From NCBI GenBank assembly GCA_963785245.1, contig CAWAUO010000012.1, positions 124,001-188,000 on the forward strand: 64,000 nt of DNA. Direction: 5' to 3'. The translations under genes and the position numbers were made by a program. Position 1 is the first letter of the stretch, and each line of letters begins with the position of its first letter. Below the pieces are notes generated by a model. It was not told the DNA's origin. It saw only the letters and a program-made list of their open reading frames with translations, and did not search any database. Positions 26,980 to 35,821 of this stretch are shown here, in pieces. The DNA is from JAHEEL01 sp963785245. GTDB taxonomy: Bacteria > Actinomycetota > Acidimicrobiia > Spongiisociales > UBA5794.

Positions 26980-27072
26980 TCGCTTCAGCGAAGGTCGATG
27001 CGGTATTCGGATCGACCCGGTCCTGCGCCGAAGCTGAATTGAGGCTCAATGGAGCGGCCCGGAAAGCGAGTC

Positions 27073-27158
27073 TGGTACCGGGAGTGGGACTCGAACCCAC
27101 ACGAGCTTTCGCCCAGCGGATTTTGAGTCCGCCGCGTCTTCCATTCCGCCATCCCGGC
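27073..27158 (-). tRNA. tRNA-Leu(CAA)
   Basis: An 86-nt class II tRNA on the minus strand beginning GCCGGGATGGCGG. The anticodon loop is CTCAAAA (anticodon CAA, reading UUG), with a long variable arm around GGGCGAAAGCTC, a T arm with GGTTCGAGTCC, and a 3' strand TCCCGGT plus discriminator A and an encoded CCA. The first and last acceptor bases pair as G-U. Confidence 0.95.
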
Positions 27159-27166
27159 GCCTGGCC

Positions 27167-27194
27167 ATGGTATCGACACGGAACTGTTACCCAA
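27167..27194 (-). promoter_or_regulatory. Promoter of tRNA-Leu
   Basis: On the minus strand TTGGGT (27189-27194) and TACCAT (27167-27172) are 16 bp apart, ending 8 nt before the tRNA. Nothing else was recognised in the 308 bp between the tRNA and the next gene (27159-27466) apart from the -10 hexamer at 27453. Confidence 0.5.
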
Positions 27195-27452
27195 GCGACC
27201 AGCCGCGTCGTGGCGTCCCGGGCGAACACTCGCGTTGGACCTCATGGGAACGGTGCCCGTCGCAGGTGCCTCCTCACGCGCTCGGGCCTTCAAGGGGACT
27301 CAATCTCGCGGAGAACAGAGCGCACCGTGCAACCCACGCGCGTGATACCGGAGCCACCGGGCGCGGCGCGGGCACCCGGATCAAGATGAGGCGCGAGGGT
27401 GCCGATGCTTGATCCAAGAAGGGACCCTCGTCCGGGTCATCGGGCACACCCC

Positions 27453-27458
27453 TACATT
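27453..27458 (+). promoter_or_regulatory. -10 hexamer before the coiled-coil gene
   Basis: TACATT ends 8 nt before GTG 27467, with no ribosome site. Confidence 0.4.
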
Positions 27459-27466
27459 GGTGAATC

Positions 27467-27745
27467 GTGGGACGACGAGAAGAACGAATCTTTCGGATCA
27501 ACGATGAAATCGCAGCGCTGCGTCGCGACGAGCATCACGCGTACGAAGAACTGATCATGCTGGGCCATCTCAATGATGACGCGCAGCGCGATGCTGCCGG
27601 TGGGACCTACCTCGACGCGGCCGACGCTCGCGAGACTGCCGGAGATGTCGCACGCATGGAGCGCCACATCGGAGAACTGCGTTCCGCACGTGAGCGTCTC
27701 GAACGCAAACGAGATCAGATGCTTGCGAAGCTTCGAAGCCAGTAG
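27467..27745 (+). CDS. Small coiled-coil protein, 92 aa
   Basis: A 92-residue, highly charged, almost entirely helical protein. Heptad-like spacing is visible in two stretches (about residues 5-35 and 60-90) separated by DAAGGTYLDAADAR. There is no membrane segment or signal peptide. It starts at GTG 27467 with TACATT 8 nt upstream and lies just before polA in the same direction. Family not recognised; a structural or scaffolding role would be guesswork. Confidence 0.65.
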   Translation: MGRREERIFRINDEIAALRRDEHHAYEELIMLGHLNDDAQRDAAGGTYLDAADARETAGDVARMERHIGELRSARERLERKRDQMLAKLRSQ

Positions 27746-27787
27746 CCGAGGAGGCGGGGAGCCACAGCGGACTATGCCTCGCGCCAC

Positions 27788-27793
27788 TACGCT
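27788..27793 (+). promoter_or_regulatory. -10 hexamer of polA, leaderless type
   Basis: TACGCT ends 6 nt before ATG 27800. Confidence 0.5.
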
Positions 27794-27799
27794 CGGCGG

Positions 27800-30394
27800 A
27801 TGCCGAAACTTGCACTTCTTGACGGCCACAGCCTCGCGTATCGCGCGTTCTACGCTCTCCCAAGCGATCTTGCGACTGCCGCAGGACTCGTAACCAACGC
27901 TGTCTTCGGGTTCACCTCGATGCTCATCAAGCTGCTCCAGGATGAGTGTCCGGACGCGATTGCGGTCGCATGGGACGTCAAGGGCCCGACGTTCCGAACC
28001 GAGGCGTACGACCAGTACAAGGCGCAACGCGAGAAGTCCCCTGACCTGTTTGTCGAGCAACTGCCGCTGATCGACGAGGTGCTCGAGGCGATGGGCGTGC
28101 AGCAGATCCGGATTCCCGGTTTCGAGGCAGACGATGTGATCGCAACGCTGGCGACCACCGGGCGTGCTGAAGGATGGGATGTTGTTGTGGTCACCGGCGA
28201 CCGTGACGCTTTCCAGCTCATCGAAGCGGGAATCACGGTCCTCTACACCGTCCGGGGGATCTCGGACATCGTACGGGCCGATGCAGCGTGGTTGAGCGGA
28301 CGATACGGCGTGAAGCCGTCTCAGTACGTTGACTACGCCGCGCTCCGCGGGGATCCGTCCGACAACCTGCCCGGTGTGCCGGGGGTCGGCGAGAAGACCG
28401 CCGCGAAGCTCATCGCCAAGTACGGAACGGCCGAGGCCGTCATCGGCGCCGCCCCGGACCAGACGCCGAAGCTGAGTGAGAACCTTGAGGCGTCCGCACC
28501 CCAGATCCTCCTGAACCGGACGCTGATGGAACTGGTCCGCGACGTGCCGATCGATGCCGCGATCGATGACTTCCTGCTCGCAGAAATCGATGCGGACCGA
28601 GTCCGACCGGTCTTCGACGCCCTCGACTTTCGGGGGCTCTGGGACCGCCTCGCCGAGGCAGGCGGCATGGCAACAGCGAGCGCGGACGACTTCGATGTTG
28701 AGGTCGTGACGGTCGTCGACGCGGATCGAGTGGCCTTGATCGTTGAAGGGAAGGACCTTGCGATTGAGCCGGTGTGGGATGAGGGAGCGCTCGCCGGTGT
28801 TGTCATCGCGGGCGAACCAGCGACATTCGTCCCGGCCGAATCGCTCGACCCTCTAGCCGGTGCCCGGTCGCTCGCCGGTCATGACGTCAAGGCGTTCGTG
28901 CGGGCACTCATCGAGATCGGCATCGAGTCACCACCCGTGTCGTTCGATACCGCCCTCGCAGCGTGGATCGCGAATCCCGCGCAACGCGCACCGGATCTCG
29001 GCGATCTCGCATACCGGGAACTCAGTCTCTCCGTGGAGGACGCTGAGAGCCAGGCCAAGTCATCGCAGGGCGCGTTCGACTTCGAAGGTGGCATCGATCT
29101 CGAAGGCGGCGCGCGACGGGCCGTGGCGGTTGAGCGGCTCGTCGGGCCCCTTTCGGACCGTCTCGTGGCCCGGGGCGGGCTCGGGCTCTTCGAGGAGGTC
29201 GAACTGCCGCTCATCCCGATCCTCGCCCGCATGGAGGTCGCAGGCATAGGGGTCGACCAGCGGTTCCTCGCTGACCTGGGGGAGCGGCTCCGCGAACGGC
29301 TCGCCGAACTCGAAGCGTTGATCCATGACGCGGCCGGGGGACCGTTCAACGTCAACTCCACTCTCCAGCTGCGCGAGGTCCTGTTCGATCGGCTCGAGCT
29401 TCCCGTGATCAAGAAGACACCGAAGGGTGCACCTTCGACGGACGCCTCGGTGCTGGAGAAGCTGCGCGATGAGCACGAGATTGTGGCGTCGCTCCTCCTG
29501 TATCGCGAGTTGGAGAAACTCCGCGGCACCTACGTTGAAGCTCTCCTCCGGCTGGTTGATGCGGACGGACGGATCCGCGGCCGGTTCAATCAGATGGGGG
29601 CAGCCACCGGCAGGCTCTCCCAGGAGCAACCCAATTTGCAGAACATCCCCGTCCGGTCGGAAGAAGGGCGTGAAATCCGTAAGGCATTTGTCGCGGGCGA
29701 GGGCCACACGTTCGTGGTCGCGGACTACTCGCAGATCGAGCTCCGAATCTTGGCTCACCTCTCGAACGATCCCGGGCTGGTCGAGGCGTTCGAGCAGAAC
29801 CTCGATGTCCACGCTGCAACGGCGGCGCGCATCAACGGGGTCGCGCCGAGCGACGTGAGCGCCGACCAGCGCCGGAGAGCGAAGATGATCAACTTTGGGC
29901 TGCTTTATGGGATGGAGGCCTACGGTCTCGCGCAGCGCCTCGACATCCCGAGGGATGAAGCCCAGAGCCACATCGAGACCTACTTCGCTCAATTCCCCGA
30001 CGTACGGGACTTCCTGCGAGGGGTCGTCGACGAGGCGCGCGTCGACGGCTACACCACCACCATCCTCGGTCGCCGCCGGTATCTGCCCGAGCTGATGAGC
30101 TCGAACTTTCGGGATCGGCAGGCCGGGGAGCGGATGGCCCTCAACGCCCCGATCCAGGGTTCGGCCGCCGACGTGATCAAGAAAGCCATGATCGATGTCG
30201 AACCGCTGTTGGGAGCCTTTGAAGCACAGATGCTGCTCCAGATCCACGACGAACTGGTCATCGAGGTGCCCGTCGAGCACACGACCGGTATCGCCGAACT
30301 GCTGCGTGACGTGATGGAAAGCGTCGTGGAACTGCGTGTTCCGTTGCGTGTCGACGTTGCCTCCGGACGGACATTGGCCGACTGCAAGAGCTGA
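27800..30394 (+). CDS. polA: DNA polymerase I
   Basis: An 864-residue repair and Okazaki-fragment polymerase. Domains: 5' nuclease (about 1-290; LLDGHSLAYRAFYAL, TGDRDAFQLI, GVPGVGEKTAAKLI); a degenerate 3'-5' exonuclease-like domain (about 300-470); polymerase (about 480-864) with motif A VADYSQIELRILAHL, motif B RRAKMINFGLLYGM and motif C QIHDELVIEV. In the middle domain the DxE of Exo I and the usual Asn and Tyr of Exo II and III are not recognisable, so proofreading is probably lost, as in mycobacterial PolI. A leaderless-type start precedes it; rpsA follows 108 bp downstream. Confidence 0.97.
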   Translation: MPKLALLDGHSLAYRAFYALPSDLATAAGLVTNAVFGFTSMLIKLLQDECPDAIAVAWDVKGPTFRTEAYDQYKAQREKSPDLFVEQLPLIDEVLEAMGVQQIRIPGFEADDVIATLATTGRAEGWDVVVVTGDRDAFQLIEAGITVLYTVRGISDIVRADAAWLSGRYGVKPSQYVDYAALRGDPSDNLPGVPGVGEKTAAKLIAKYGTAEAVIGAAPDQTPKLSENLEASAPQILLNRTLMELVRDVPIDAAIDDFLLAEIDADRVRPVFDALDFRGLWDRLAEAGGMATASADDFDVEVVTVVDADRVALIVEGKDLAIEPVWDEGALAGVVIAGEPATFVPAESLDPLAGARSLAGHDVKAFVRALIEIGIESPPVSFDTALAAWIANPAQRAPDLGDLAYRELSLSVEDAESQAKSSQGAFDFEGGIDLEGGARRAVAVERLVGPLSDRLVARGGLGLFEEVELPLIPILARMEVAGIGVDQRFLADLGERLRERLAELEALIHDAAGGPFNVNSTLQLREVLFDRLELPVIKKTPKGAPSTDASVLEKLRDEHEIVASLLLYRELEKLRGTYVEALLRLVDADGRIRGRFNQMGAATGRLSQEQPNLQNIPVRSEEGREIRKAFVAGEGHTFVVADYSQIELRILAHLSNDPGLVEAFEQNLDVHAATAARINGVAPSDVSADQRRRAKMINFGLLYGMEAYGLAQRLDIPRDEAQSHIETYFAQFPDVRDFLRGVVDEARVDGYTTTILGRRRYLPELMSSNFRDRQAGERMALNAPIQGSAADVIKKAMIDVEPLLGAFEAQMLLQIHDELVIEVPVEHTTGIAELLRDVMESVVELRVPLRVDVASGRTLADCKS

Positions 30395-30502
30395 CATCTT
30401 GCCTCTTGACGCCGATAGGCGTTAGCATTCCCTACAGCTTCGGGCCGCGTTTCTTGCGCGCGCGTCGAAGTGACCCACGTACACAGGAGTCGAACCCTTT
30501 CC

Positions 30503-32122
30503 ATGACCACGAACGAGAACGATCTCGCCACCACCGGCGAGGAGCGTGCGGACGCTCCGGAGGACGCACCCACCATTGCTGGCGCAACCGCGGCTGCCGT
30601 CGAAGACACTACCCAGGCCGCCGAGACGGCCGTAGCCGAAAGTGCCGCAGTGGATGACGTTGAGGTGACAACCGAAATCGTCGTCACCGACGCCCCCGAA
30701 GACGTCGTCGTTGACGTTGTGGAGGAAGCCGTCGTCGACGTGTCCGGCGAATTTGCCGACGCTGTTGTCGAAGAGGCGGTTGTCGAGGAAGTGGTCGTCG
30801 AAGAAGCGATCGTTGAGGAAGCCGCTCCGGAACCGGCTCCGATCCCGCGCGGCGAACGGCCCGCTATCACCGCTCCGAAGGAGATCGCCGACCTGCCGGA
30901 CGATCTCTCCGCGGATGACTTCGCTCGGGCAATCGAGCAGACTGTGTTCGAGTTCAACGAGGGCGATATCGTGGGCGGCACCGTTGTCCGGATCGATCAG
31001 GACGAGGTCCTCGTCGACATCGGATACAAGTCCGAGGGCGTAATTCCTGCGAAGGAACTCTCGATTCGGAACGCCGCGAACCCGGCAGAGATCGTCACTG
31101 TTGGCGAGGAGATCGAGGCGCTCGTCCTCCAGAAGGAAGACGACAACGGCCGACTGGTGCTGTCCAAGAAGCGCGCACAGTACGAGCGCGCGTGGGGCCG
31201 TATCGAGCGGATCATGAACGAAGGTGGCACCGTCGCCGGTCCGGTGATCGAGGTCGTCAAGGGGGGCCTCATCGTCGACATCGGTCTGCGTGGTTTCCTG
31301 CCGGCCTCGCTCGTCGATCTCCGTCGTGTGCGCGATCTGCAGCCGTTCATCGGCGAGACGATCGAGGCGAAGGTCATCGAACTCGACCGGAATCGCAACA
31401 ACGTCGTGTTGTCACGTCGCGCCTACCTCGAAGAGGAACAGGCGGAGCAGCGTCACGCGTTCCTTGCTGATCTGAAACCCGGAGACGTGCGCGACGGCGT
31501 CGTGTCCTCCGTGGTCAATTTCGGTGCGTTCGTGGATCTCGGAGGGATGGACGGGCTCGTCCACGTCTCTGAGCTTTCGTGGCAGCACGTCAACCATCCT
31601 GGTGAGGTCGTGAACGTGGGAGACAAGGTCACGGTGCGTGTCCTCGAAGTCGACTACGACCGTGAGCGTATCTCGCTCTCGATCCGTCAGACGACGCAGG
31701 ATCCATGGGAGCAGTTCATCGAAGGCAGCGATGCCGGCGATGTTCTCGATGGTGCAGTCACCAAGACCGTTCCCTTTGGTGCGTTCGTTTCCGTGGGTGA
31801 AGGAGTCGAAGGGCTCGTTCACGTATCGGAGATTGCCATGCATCACGTCGAGAGTCCGGAGCTGGAGCTTTCGATTGGGCAGCAAGTTCGGGTAAAGGTC
31901 ACCGAGGTCGATGCCGACAGACGACGAGTGAGCCTGTCCATCAAACAGGCTCTCCCCGAGTGGGAGGAACGCTCATCGTGGAGCGATCGACAACCGAGCA
32001 AGCCCAGAAGAAGGGAGTTCCAGCGTGAAGACGAAGCAGAAGCAGAGCCTTCGTTCAACGCGGATGCCTCGCTCGAGGCCATCCTCCAGGAACTCAAGGA
32101 ACGGGGCATCGGCCGCAGCTGA
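30503..32122 (+). CDS. rpsA: 30S ribosomal protein S1 with long acidic N-terminal extension
   Basis: A 539-residue S1 protein that helps mRNA bind the 30S subunit. Four S1 (OB-fold) repeats begin near residues 150, 235, 320 and 405; markers are GYKSEGVIPAKEL, LRGFLPASLVDL, GGMDGLVHVSELSW and VEGLVHVSEIAMHH. The first 115-130 residues are unusual: almost only Val, Glu, Ala, Asp, Thr, with repeated VVEEA-like units. Typical actinobacterial S1 has about 30 residues there. ATG 30503 follows CAGGAG at 13-nt distance. The expected next gene, coaE, lies 10 kb away past the pilus island. Confidence 0.93.
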   Translation: MTTNENDLATTGEERADAPEDAPTIAGATAAAVEDTTQAAETAVAESAAVDDVEVTTEIVVTDAPEDVVVDVVEEAVVDVSGEFADAVVEEAVVEEVVVEEAIVEEAAPEPAPIPRGERPAITAPKEIADLPDDLSADDFARAIEQTVFEFNEGDIVGGTVVRIDQDEVLVDIGYKSEGVIPAKELSIRNAANPAEIVTVGEEIEALVLQKEDDNGRLVLSKKRAQYERAWGRIERIMNEGGTVAGPVIEVVKGGLIVDIGLRGFLPASLVDLRRVRDLQPFIGETIEAKVIELDRNRNNVVLSRRAYLEEEQAEQRHAFLADLKPGDVRDGVVSSVVNFGAFVDLGGMDGLVHVSELSWQHVNHPGEVVNVGDKVTVRVLEVDYDRERISLSIRQTTQDPWEQFIEGSDAGDVLDGAVTKTVPFGAFVSVGEGVEGLVHVSEIAMHHVESPELELSIGQQVRVKVTEVDADRRRVSLSIKQALPEWEERSSWSDRQPSKPRRREFQREDEAEAEPSFNADASLEAILQELKERGIGRS

Positions 32123-32133
32123 CCATAAGGTCC

Positions 32134-32149
32134 TTGACTCTCGAGTCAA
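32134..32149. promoter_or_regulatory. Inverted repeat between rpsA and cpaB
   Basis: TTGACTC and GAGTCAA form a perfect 7-bp inverted repeat with a 2-bp spacer in the 119-bp gap after rpsA. The near-zero spacer suggests a dimeric protein site more than an RNA hairpin; the left arm also resembles a -35 box. It may control the pilus operon. Confidence 0.35.
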
Positions 32150-32241
32150 CTGTGTGCGAGGCTTCGCCGGCTCCGTTGGGGATATCGGTTCTTCCCGTCG
32201 GGTTATTCATGTGAATTCATCTTTGTGGAGGGCCAGCTGAT

Positions 32242-33252
32242 ATGGGACGCAGAACGGTCGTACTAGTCATCGCAATCGTTCTCGCGGTGGTTGCAGGGTT
32301 TGCGGTGTGGCAGTACCTGACATCGGTCGAGGACGACATTCGCTCGGACATCTCCGAAGTCCGGGTGTATCGAGCGACCGAACTGATCGAGGCCAAGACT
32401 CCGGGTGAAGATGCCCAGCAGTTCATCGAGGAGAGCCTCGCACTGCGCGAGTCGGTGGTCTTTGAGGGTTCAACGATTCTGTGCGCCGGCCCTGAGCCGG
32501 GGAATGAGGGTGAGGATCCAGCACTCTATGGCTGCCCCGACAACCCGAGTGACCTGACGGCCCTCCTGCAGAATCGAGTTGCCGCCGGTCCCATCAGTGC
32601 GGGCCTCCTCATGACATCAGACTTGTGGGTCGAGCTCGAGGCGTTCGAAGAAGCGAGCCTCTCCGAAGCGATCGCGCCGGGGAAGGTTGCGATCGGGATC
32701 GAACCTGTGGCGGTGAAGGGTGCCGGCGGATTCATCCGTCCAGGGGATCGTGTGAACCTCCTCGCATCCGCCACGATCGAGTTCGAAGACTCGGCGCTGC
32801 TCTATCAGTACCCGGAGCTGCAGGCTCTGTTGGCCGCTCAGAACGCCGACCAGGGCGGAACGACGCAACCGCTGCCGGACGGCGAAGGTGGGACAGCGCA
32901 GCCCGCGCCGGCCGAAGAGACCACTGGATCGCCGATTCCGTCATCGATCGACTTCACGCAGACGATCCTCCAGGACCTCGATGTGCTCGCCGTTGGCCCG
33001 GACACGCGACCAGCGCGCGTTCCATCAGGATTGACGCCCGTCGGAACACAGATCATCCTGCTCGAGGTCACTCCGGCCCAAGCAGAGCAGATCGAGTTTG
33101 CCCAGCAGTACACGAGCATTGCCTTGACGCTGCTCCCACAGGGTCCGTATACACCGTTTGAGTCCACTGGAGTTGTCGTCGACGATATCTTCACACTCAT
33201 CGATCGGATCGAAGCGGAATTGGAGGCGTCCCTTGGTGGCTCCGGGAACTGA
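32242..33252 (+). CDS. cpaB: Flp pilus assembly protein CpaB/RcpC-like
   Basis: A 336-residue protein with one N-terminal membrane helix (about residues 5-25) and an extracytoplasmic SAF/CpaB domain, recognisable by SEAIAPGKVAIGIEPV and GFIRPGDRVNLLA. A low-complexity Gly/Gln/Pro stretch (about 210-235) interrupts the second half. CpaB is a periplasmic or wall-side component of Tad pili. ATG 32242 follows a GTGGAGGG ribosome site. First gene of the Tad cluster; a TTG/GTG-started cpaE overlaps its 3' end. Confidence 0.88.
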   Translation: MGRRTVVLVIAIVLAVVAGFAVWQYLTSVEDDIRSDISEVRVYRATELIEAKTPGEDAQQFIEESLALRESVVFEGSTILCAGPEPGNEGEDPALYGCPDNPSDLTALLQNRVAAGPISAGLLMTSDLWVELEAFEEASLSEAIAPGKVAIGIEPVAVKGAGGFIRPGDRVNLLASATIEFEDSALLYQYPELQALLAAQNADQGGTTQPLPDGEGGTAQPAPAEETTGSPIPSSIDFTQTILQDLDVLAVGPDTRPARVPSGLTPVGTQIILLEVTPAQAEQIEFAQQYTSIALTLLPQGPYTPFESTGVVVDDIFTLIDRIEAELEASLGGSGN

Positions 33253-34429
33253 AGATCAATCCGACAAGGCGGTTCTGCTGGTCTCTGAAGACCAGAAGTT
33301 CATCGAGGGTACGCGACGTTTCCTCAACGGACACAAGGTCTACGCGGCTCGGAATGTCAGCGAGGCCCAGCGGAGACTGGTGGAAGAGACCATTCATCTC
33401 GCGTTGCTCGATTCGACGTATGCGACCGAATCCGGGGTGATGGACGGTGGACAACTCCTCCACCTCGATCCGGATCTGCCTCTGGTGCTGGTTGCCCAGA
33501 GCCCCAACATGGATGTCTTGCGGGCCGCACTGCGCTTCGGCTACAAGGATGTGGTGGACGCGCCCGTCGATCGCCCGAAGATGGAGACGATGCTCCAGCT
33601 CATCGAGGCGGAGGCCGACCGGGCTGTCCAGAAGGAGAAGAAGACGCAGATTGGGCGGATTGTCACGATCATGTCGCCGAAGGGCGGCGCCGGCAAGACG
33701 ATGACCGCTGCGAATGTCGGTCTGCAGCTGGCGATGTGGGGCGACCCCGAACGCGTCGTCATCATGGATTGCGACCTCCAGTTCGGCGATATCGGAATCG
33801 TGATGCAGGTCGACCCGGTGCATACGATTGTTGACGCCGCTCGGGACATTGACGAACTCGACGAGCAACTCATGCGGAGCCTCCTCACCACGCATGCCTC
33901 GGGGCTGAAGATCCTGGCGGCACCACTTGAACCATCTCTCGCCGACGAAGTGTCGACCCAGACCGTGGTGCGTTCAATCGGGGTGCTCAAGCGGATGTTC
34001 GACTACGTGATCATCGACACAGCGCCGTTCCTTGACGAACCCGTGCTCTCGATTCTCGAACGTTCGGACGACGTCCTTCTCGTGGTCGACATGGACTTGC
34101 CCAGCGTCAAGAACGCCAAACTGGCCCTCGACACACTCAAGCTCATCAAGTATCCGTTCGAGAGGATCCAACTGGTCCTCAATCGCGTGAATTCCAAAGC
34201 CCGGCTCGACATTGGTGAGCTTGAACGCTCGCTTGAGCTCGACGTTCAGGCGGCAATCGCCTCGGACAAGCTCGTTCCACGAGCGGTCAACGAGGGGGAG
34301 CCTGTCGTCTCGCTCTATCCACGGTCTCGAGTTGCCAAGGATTTGCGGAGCGTTGCGCGGCTCGTCGTTGATGAGTCAGTCACGCCGGGTGCCGGCGAAG
34401 GGGAGGGCAACCGCAAATGGTTTGGATAG
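33236..34429 (+). CDS. cpaE: CpaE/TadZ-type pilus localisation ATPase
   Basis: A 397-residue protein with an atypical receiver-like N-terminal domain (about residues 8-125; LLVSEDQKFIEG) and a MinD/ParA-type ATPase domain with deviant Walker A SPKGGAGKTMTAAN and Walker B-like YVIIDTAPFLDE. TadZ positions the pilus machine at a cell site. The phospho-Asp pocket is incomplete, as usual in TadZ. GTG 33236 is preferred because GGAGG lies 9 nt upstream; TTG 33233 is the alternative. It overlaps cpaB by 17 bp. Confidence 0.88.
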   Translation: MAPGTEDQSDKAVLLVSEDQKFIEGTRRFLNGHKVYAARNVSEAQRRLVEETIHLALLDSTYATESGVMDGGQLLHLDPDLPLVLVAQSPNMDVLRAALRFGYKDVVDAPVDRPKMETMLQLIEAEADRAVQKEKKTQIGRIVTIMSPKGGAGKTMTAANVGLQLAMWGDPERVVIMDCDLQFGDIGIVMQVDPVHTIVDAARDIDELDEQLMRSLLTTHASGLKILAAPLEPSLADEVSTQTVVRSIGVLKRMFDYVIIDTAPFLDEPVLSILERSDDVLLVVDMDLPSVKNAKLALDTLKLIKYPFERIQLVLNRVNSKARLDIGELERSLELDVQAAIASDKLVPRAVNEGEPVVSLYPRSRVAKDLRSVARLVVDESVTPGAGEGEGNRKWFG

Positions 34430-34471
34430 GAACGGGACGCAATCACCCGATGCCGACTGGGAGGTACGACG

Positions 34472-35821
34472 ATGAGTCTCGCTGATCGCGTCAAAGCAGC
34501 CAAAGAAGCCGATGATGTGAGCGACAATCAGCGCGAGGAGAGCCGGAGAGACTTGCGCCGCAAGCTTCACTACAAAGTCGTTGAAGGCCTCGGTCCGACT
34601 TTGTACGACCGGCAGATGTCTGATGCCGAGCTCAAACTCAGGGTGATGGAGATGCTCGAGTGGGCGCTCGATCAGGAGCATTCGGTCGCTCTCACACGAA
34701 CGGATCGCCTGACGCTTCTTCAGGATATTGCCGACGACGTTCTCGGCTACGGACCGATCGATCCATACCTTTCGGACCCCGAGGTGACAGAAGTCATGGT
34801 GAACGGGCCGCATTCCGTGTGGGTTGAGCGCCATGGTCGGCTTACTCGTACCGATACTCGGTTCGTGGATTCGACGCACCTCGAACGGATCATTGAGAAG
34901 ATCGTCGGTCAGGTTGGGCGCAGAATCGATGAGACGAACCCGATGGTCGATGCACGCCTCCCCGACGGTTCGCGCGTCAACGCGGTGATCCACCCGTTGG
35001 CAATCGGTGGGCCGTTTCTGACAATCCGAAAGTTCGCCGTCGATCCGTTCACCATTGACGATCTGATCGCCAACCACACGCTGAACGAGCAGGTCGCCGG
35101 ATTGCTTCGGCGGTGCGTGCGCGGTCGCCTCAACGTTGTCGTGAGTGGGGCAACCGGCTCGGGCAAGACGACGTTCCTCAACGTCCTGTCGAACTTCATC
35201 CCGGATGACGAGCGCATCGTCACGGTGGAGGATGCGGCCGAGCTGCAACTGAGTCAGATCCACGTCCTGACGATGGAGTCGCGGCCGGCGAACATCGAGG
35301 GCACGGGTCAGGTCACGATCCGAGACCTTGTACGGAATACGCTGCGTATGCGCCCAGACCGCATCATCGTCGGGGAGGTTCGCGGAGGCGAGTCGCTCGA
35401 CATGCTGCAGGCCATGAATACCGGCCACGACGGCTCGCTGACCACGATTCACTCGAATTCTCCCCGAGACACGTTGGCTCGTATCGAGACCATGGTGCTG
35501 ATGGCAGGGATGGATCTGCCGATTCGGGCGATTCGCGAGCAGGTGGCATCCGCTCTTGACTTGGTCGTTCACGTTCATCGGCTACGCGACGGAACGCGAC
35601 GGGTAACGCACGTCACAGAAGTCGTCGGGATGGAAGGTGACATCATCACCCTCCAGGACATCATGCTGTTCGACTACGGCATGGGAGTCGACGAGAACGG
35701 CATGTACCTGGGTCGACTCAAGGCAACTGGCATCAGGCCGGCGTTCAGCGAGCACCTCAACAACTTCGGAATCAAGCTTCCACCGGAGCTATTCGCTCCC
35801 GAACAGTTCGCAACCCGATGA
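34472..35821 (+). CDS. cpaF: CpaF/TadA-type pilus assembly ATPase
   Basis: A 449-residue hexameric secretion ATPase that drives Flp pilus polymerisation. The Walker A motif GATGSGKTTFLNVL is at about residues 226-239; VNGPHSVWVERHGRL and RPDRIIVGEVRGGE (Walker B region) and the His-box TIHSNSPRD are intact. The start is ATG 34472 after GGGAGG. It overlaps tadB by 4 bp. The last gene of the island without an indel. Confidence 0.95.
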   Translation: MSLADRVKAAKEADDVSDNQREESRRDLRRKLHYKVVEGLGPTLYDRQMSDAELKLRVMEMLEWALDQEHSVALTRTDRLTLLQDIADDVLGYGPIDPYLSDPEVTEVMVNGPHSVWVERHGRLTRTDTRFVDSTHLERIIEKIVGQVGRRIDETNPMVDARLPDGSRVNAVIHPLAIGGPFLTIRKFAVDPFTIDDLIANHTLNEQVAGLLRRCVRGRLNVVVSGATGSGKTTFLNVLSNFIPDDERIVTVEDAAELQLSQIHVLTMESRPANIEGTGQVTIRDLVRNTLRMRPDRIIVGEVRGGESLDMLQAMNTGHDGSLTTIHSNSPRDTLARIETMVLMAGMDLPIRAIREQVASALDLVVHVHRLRDGTRRVTHVTEVVGMEGDIITLQDIMLFDYGMGVDENGMYLGRLKATGIRPAFSEHLNNFGIKLPPELFAPEQFATR

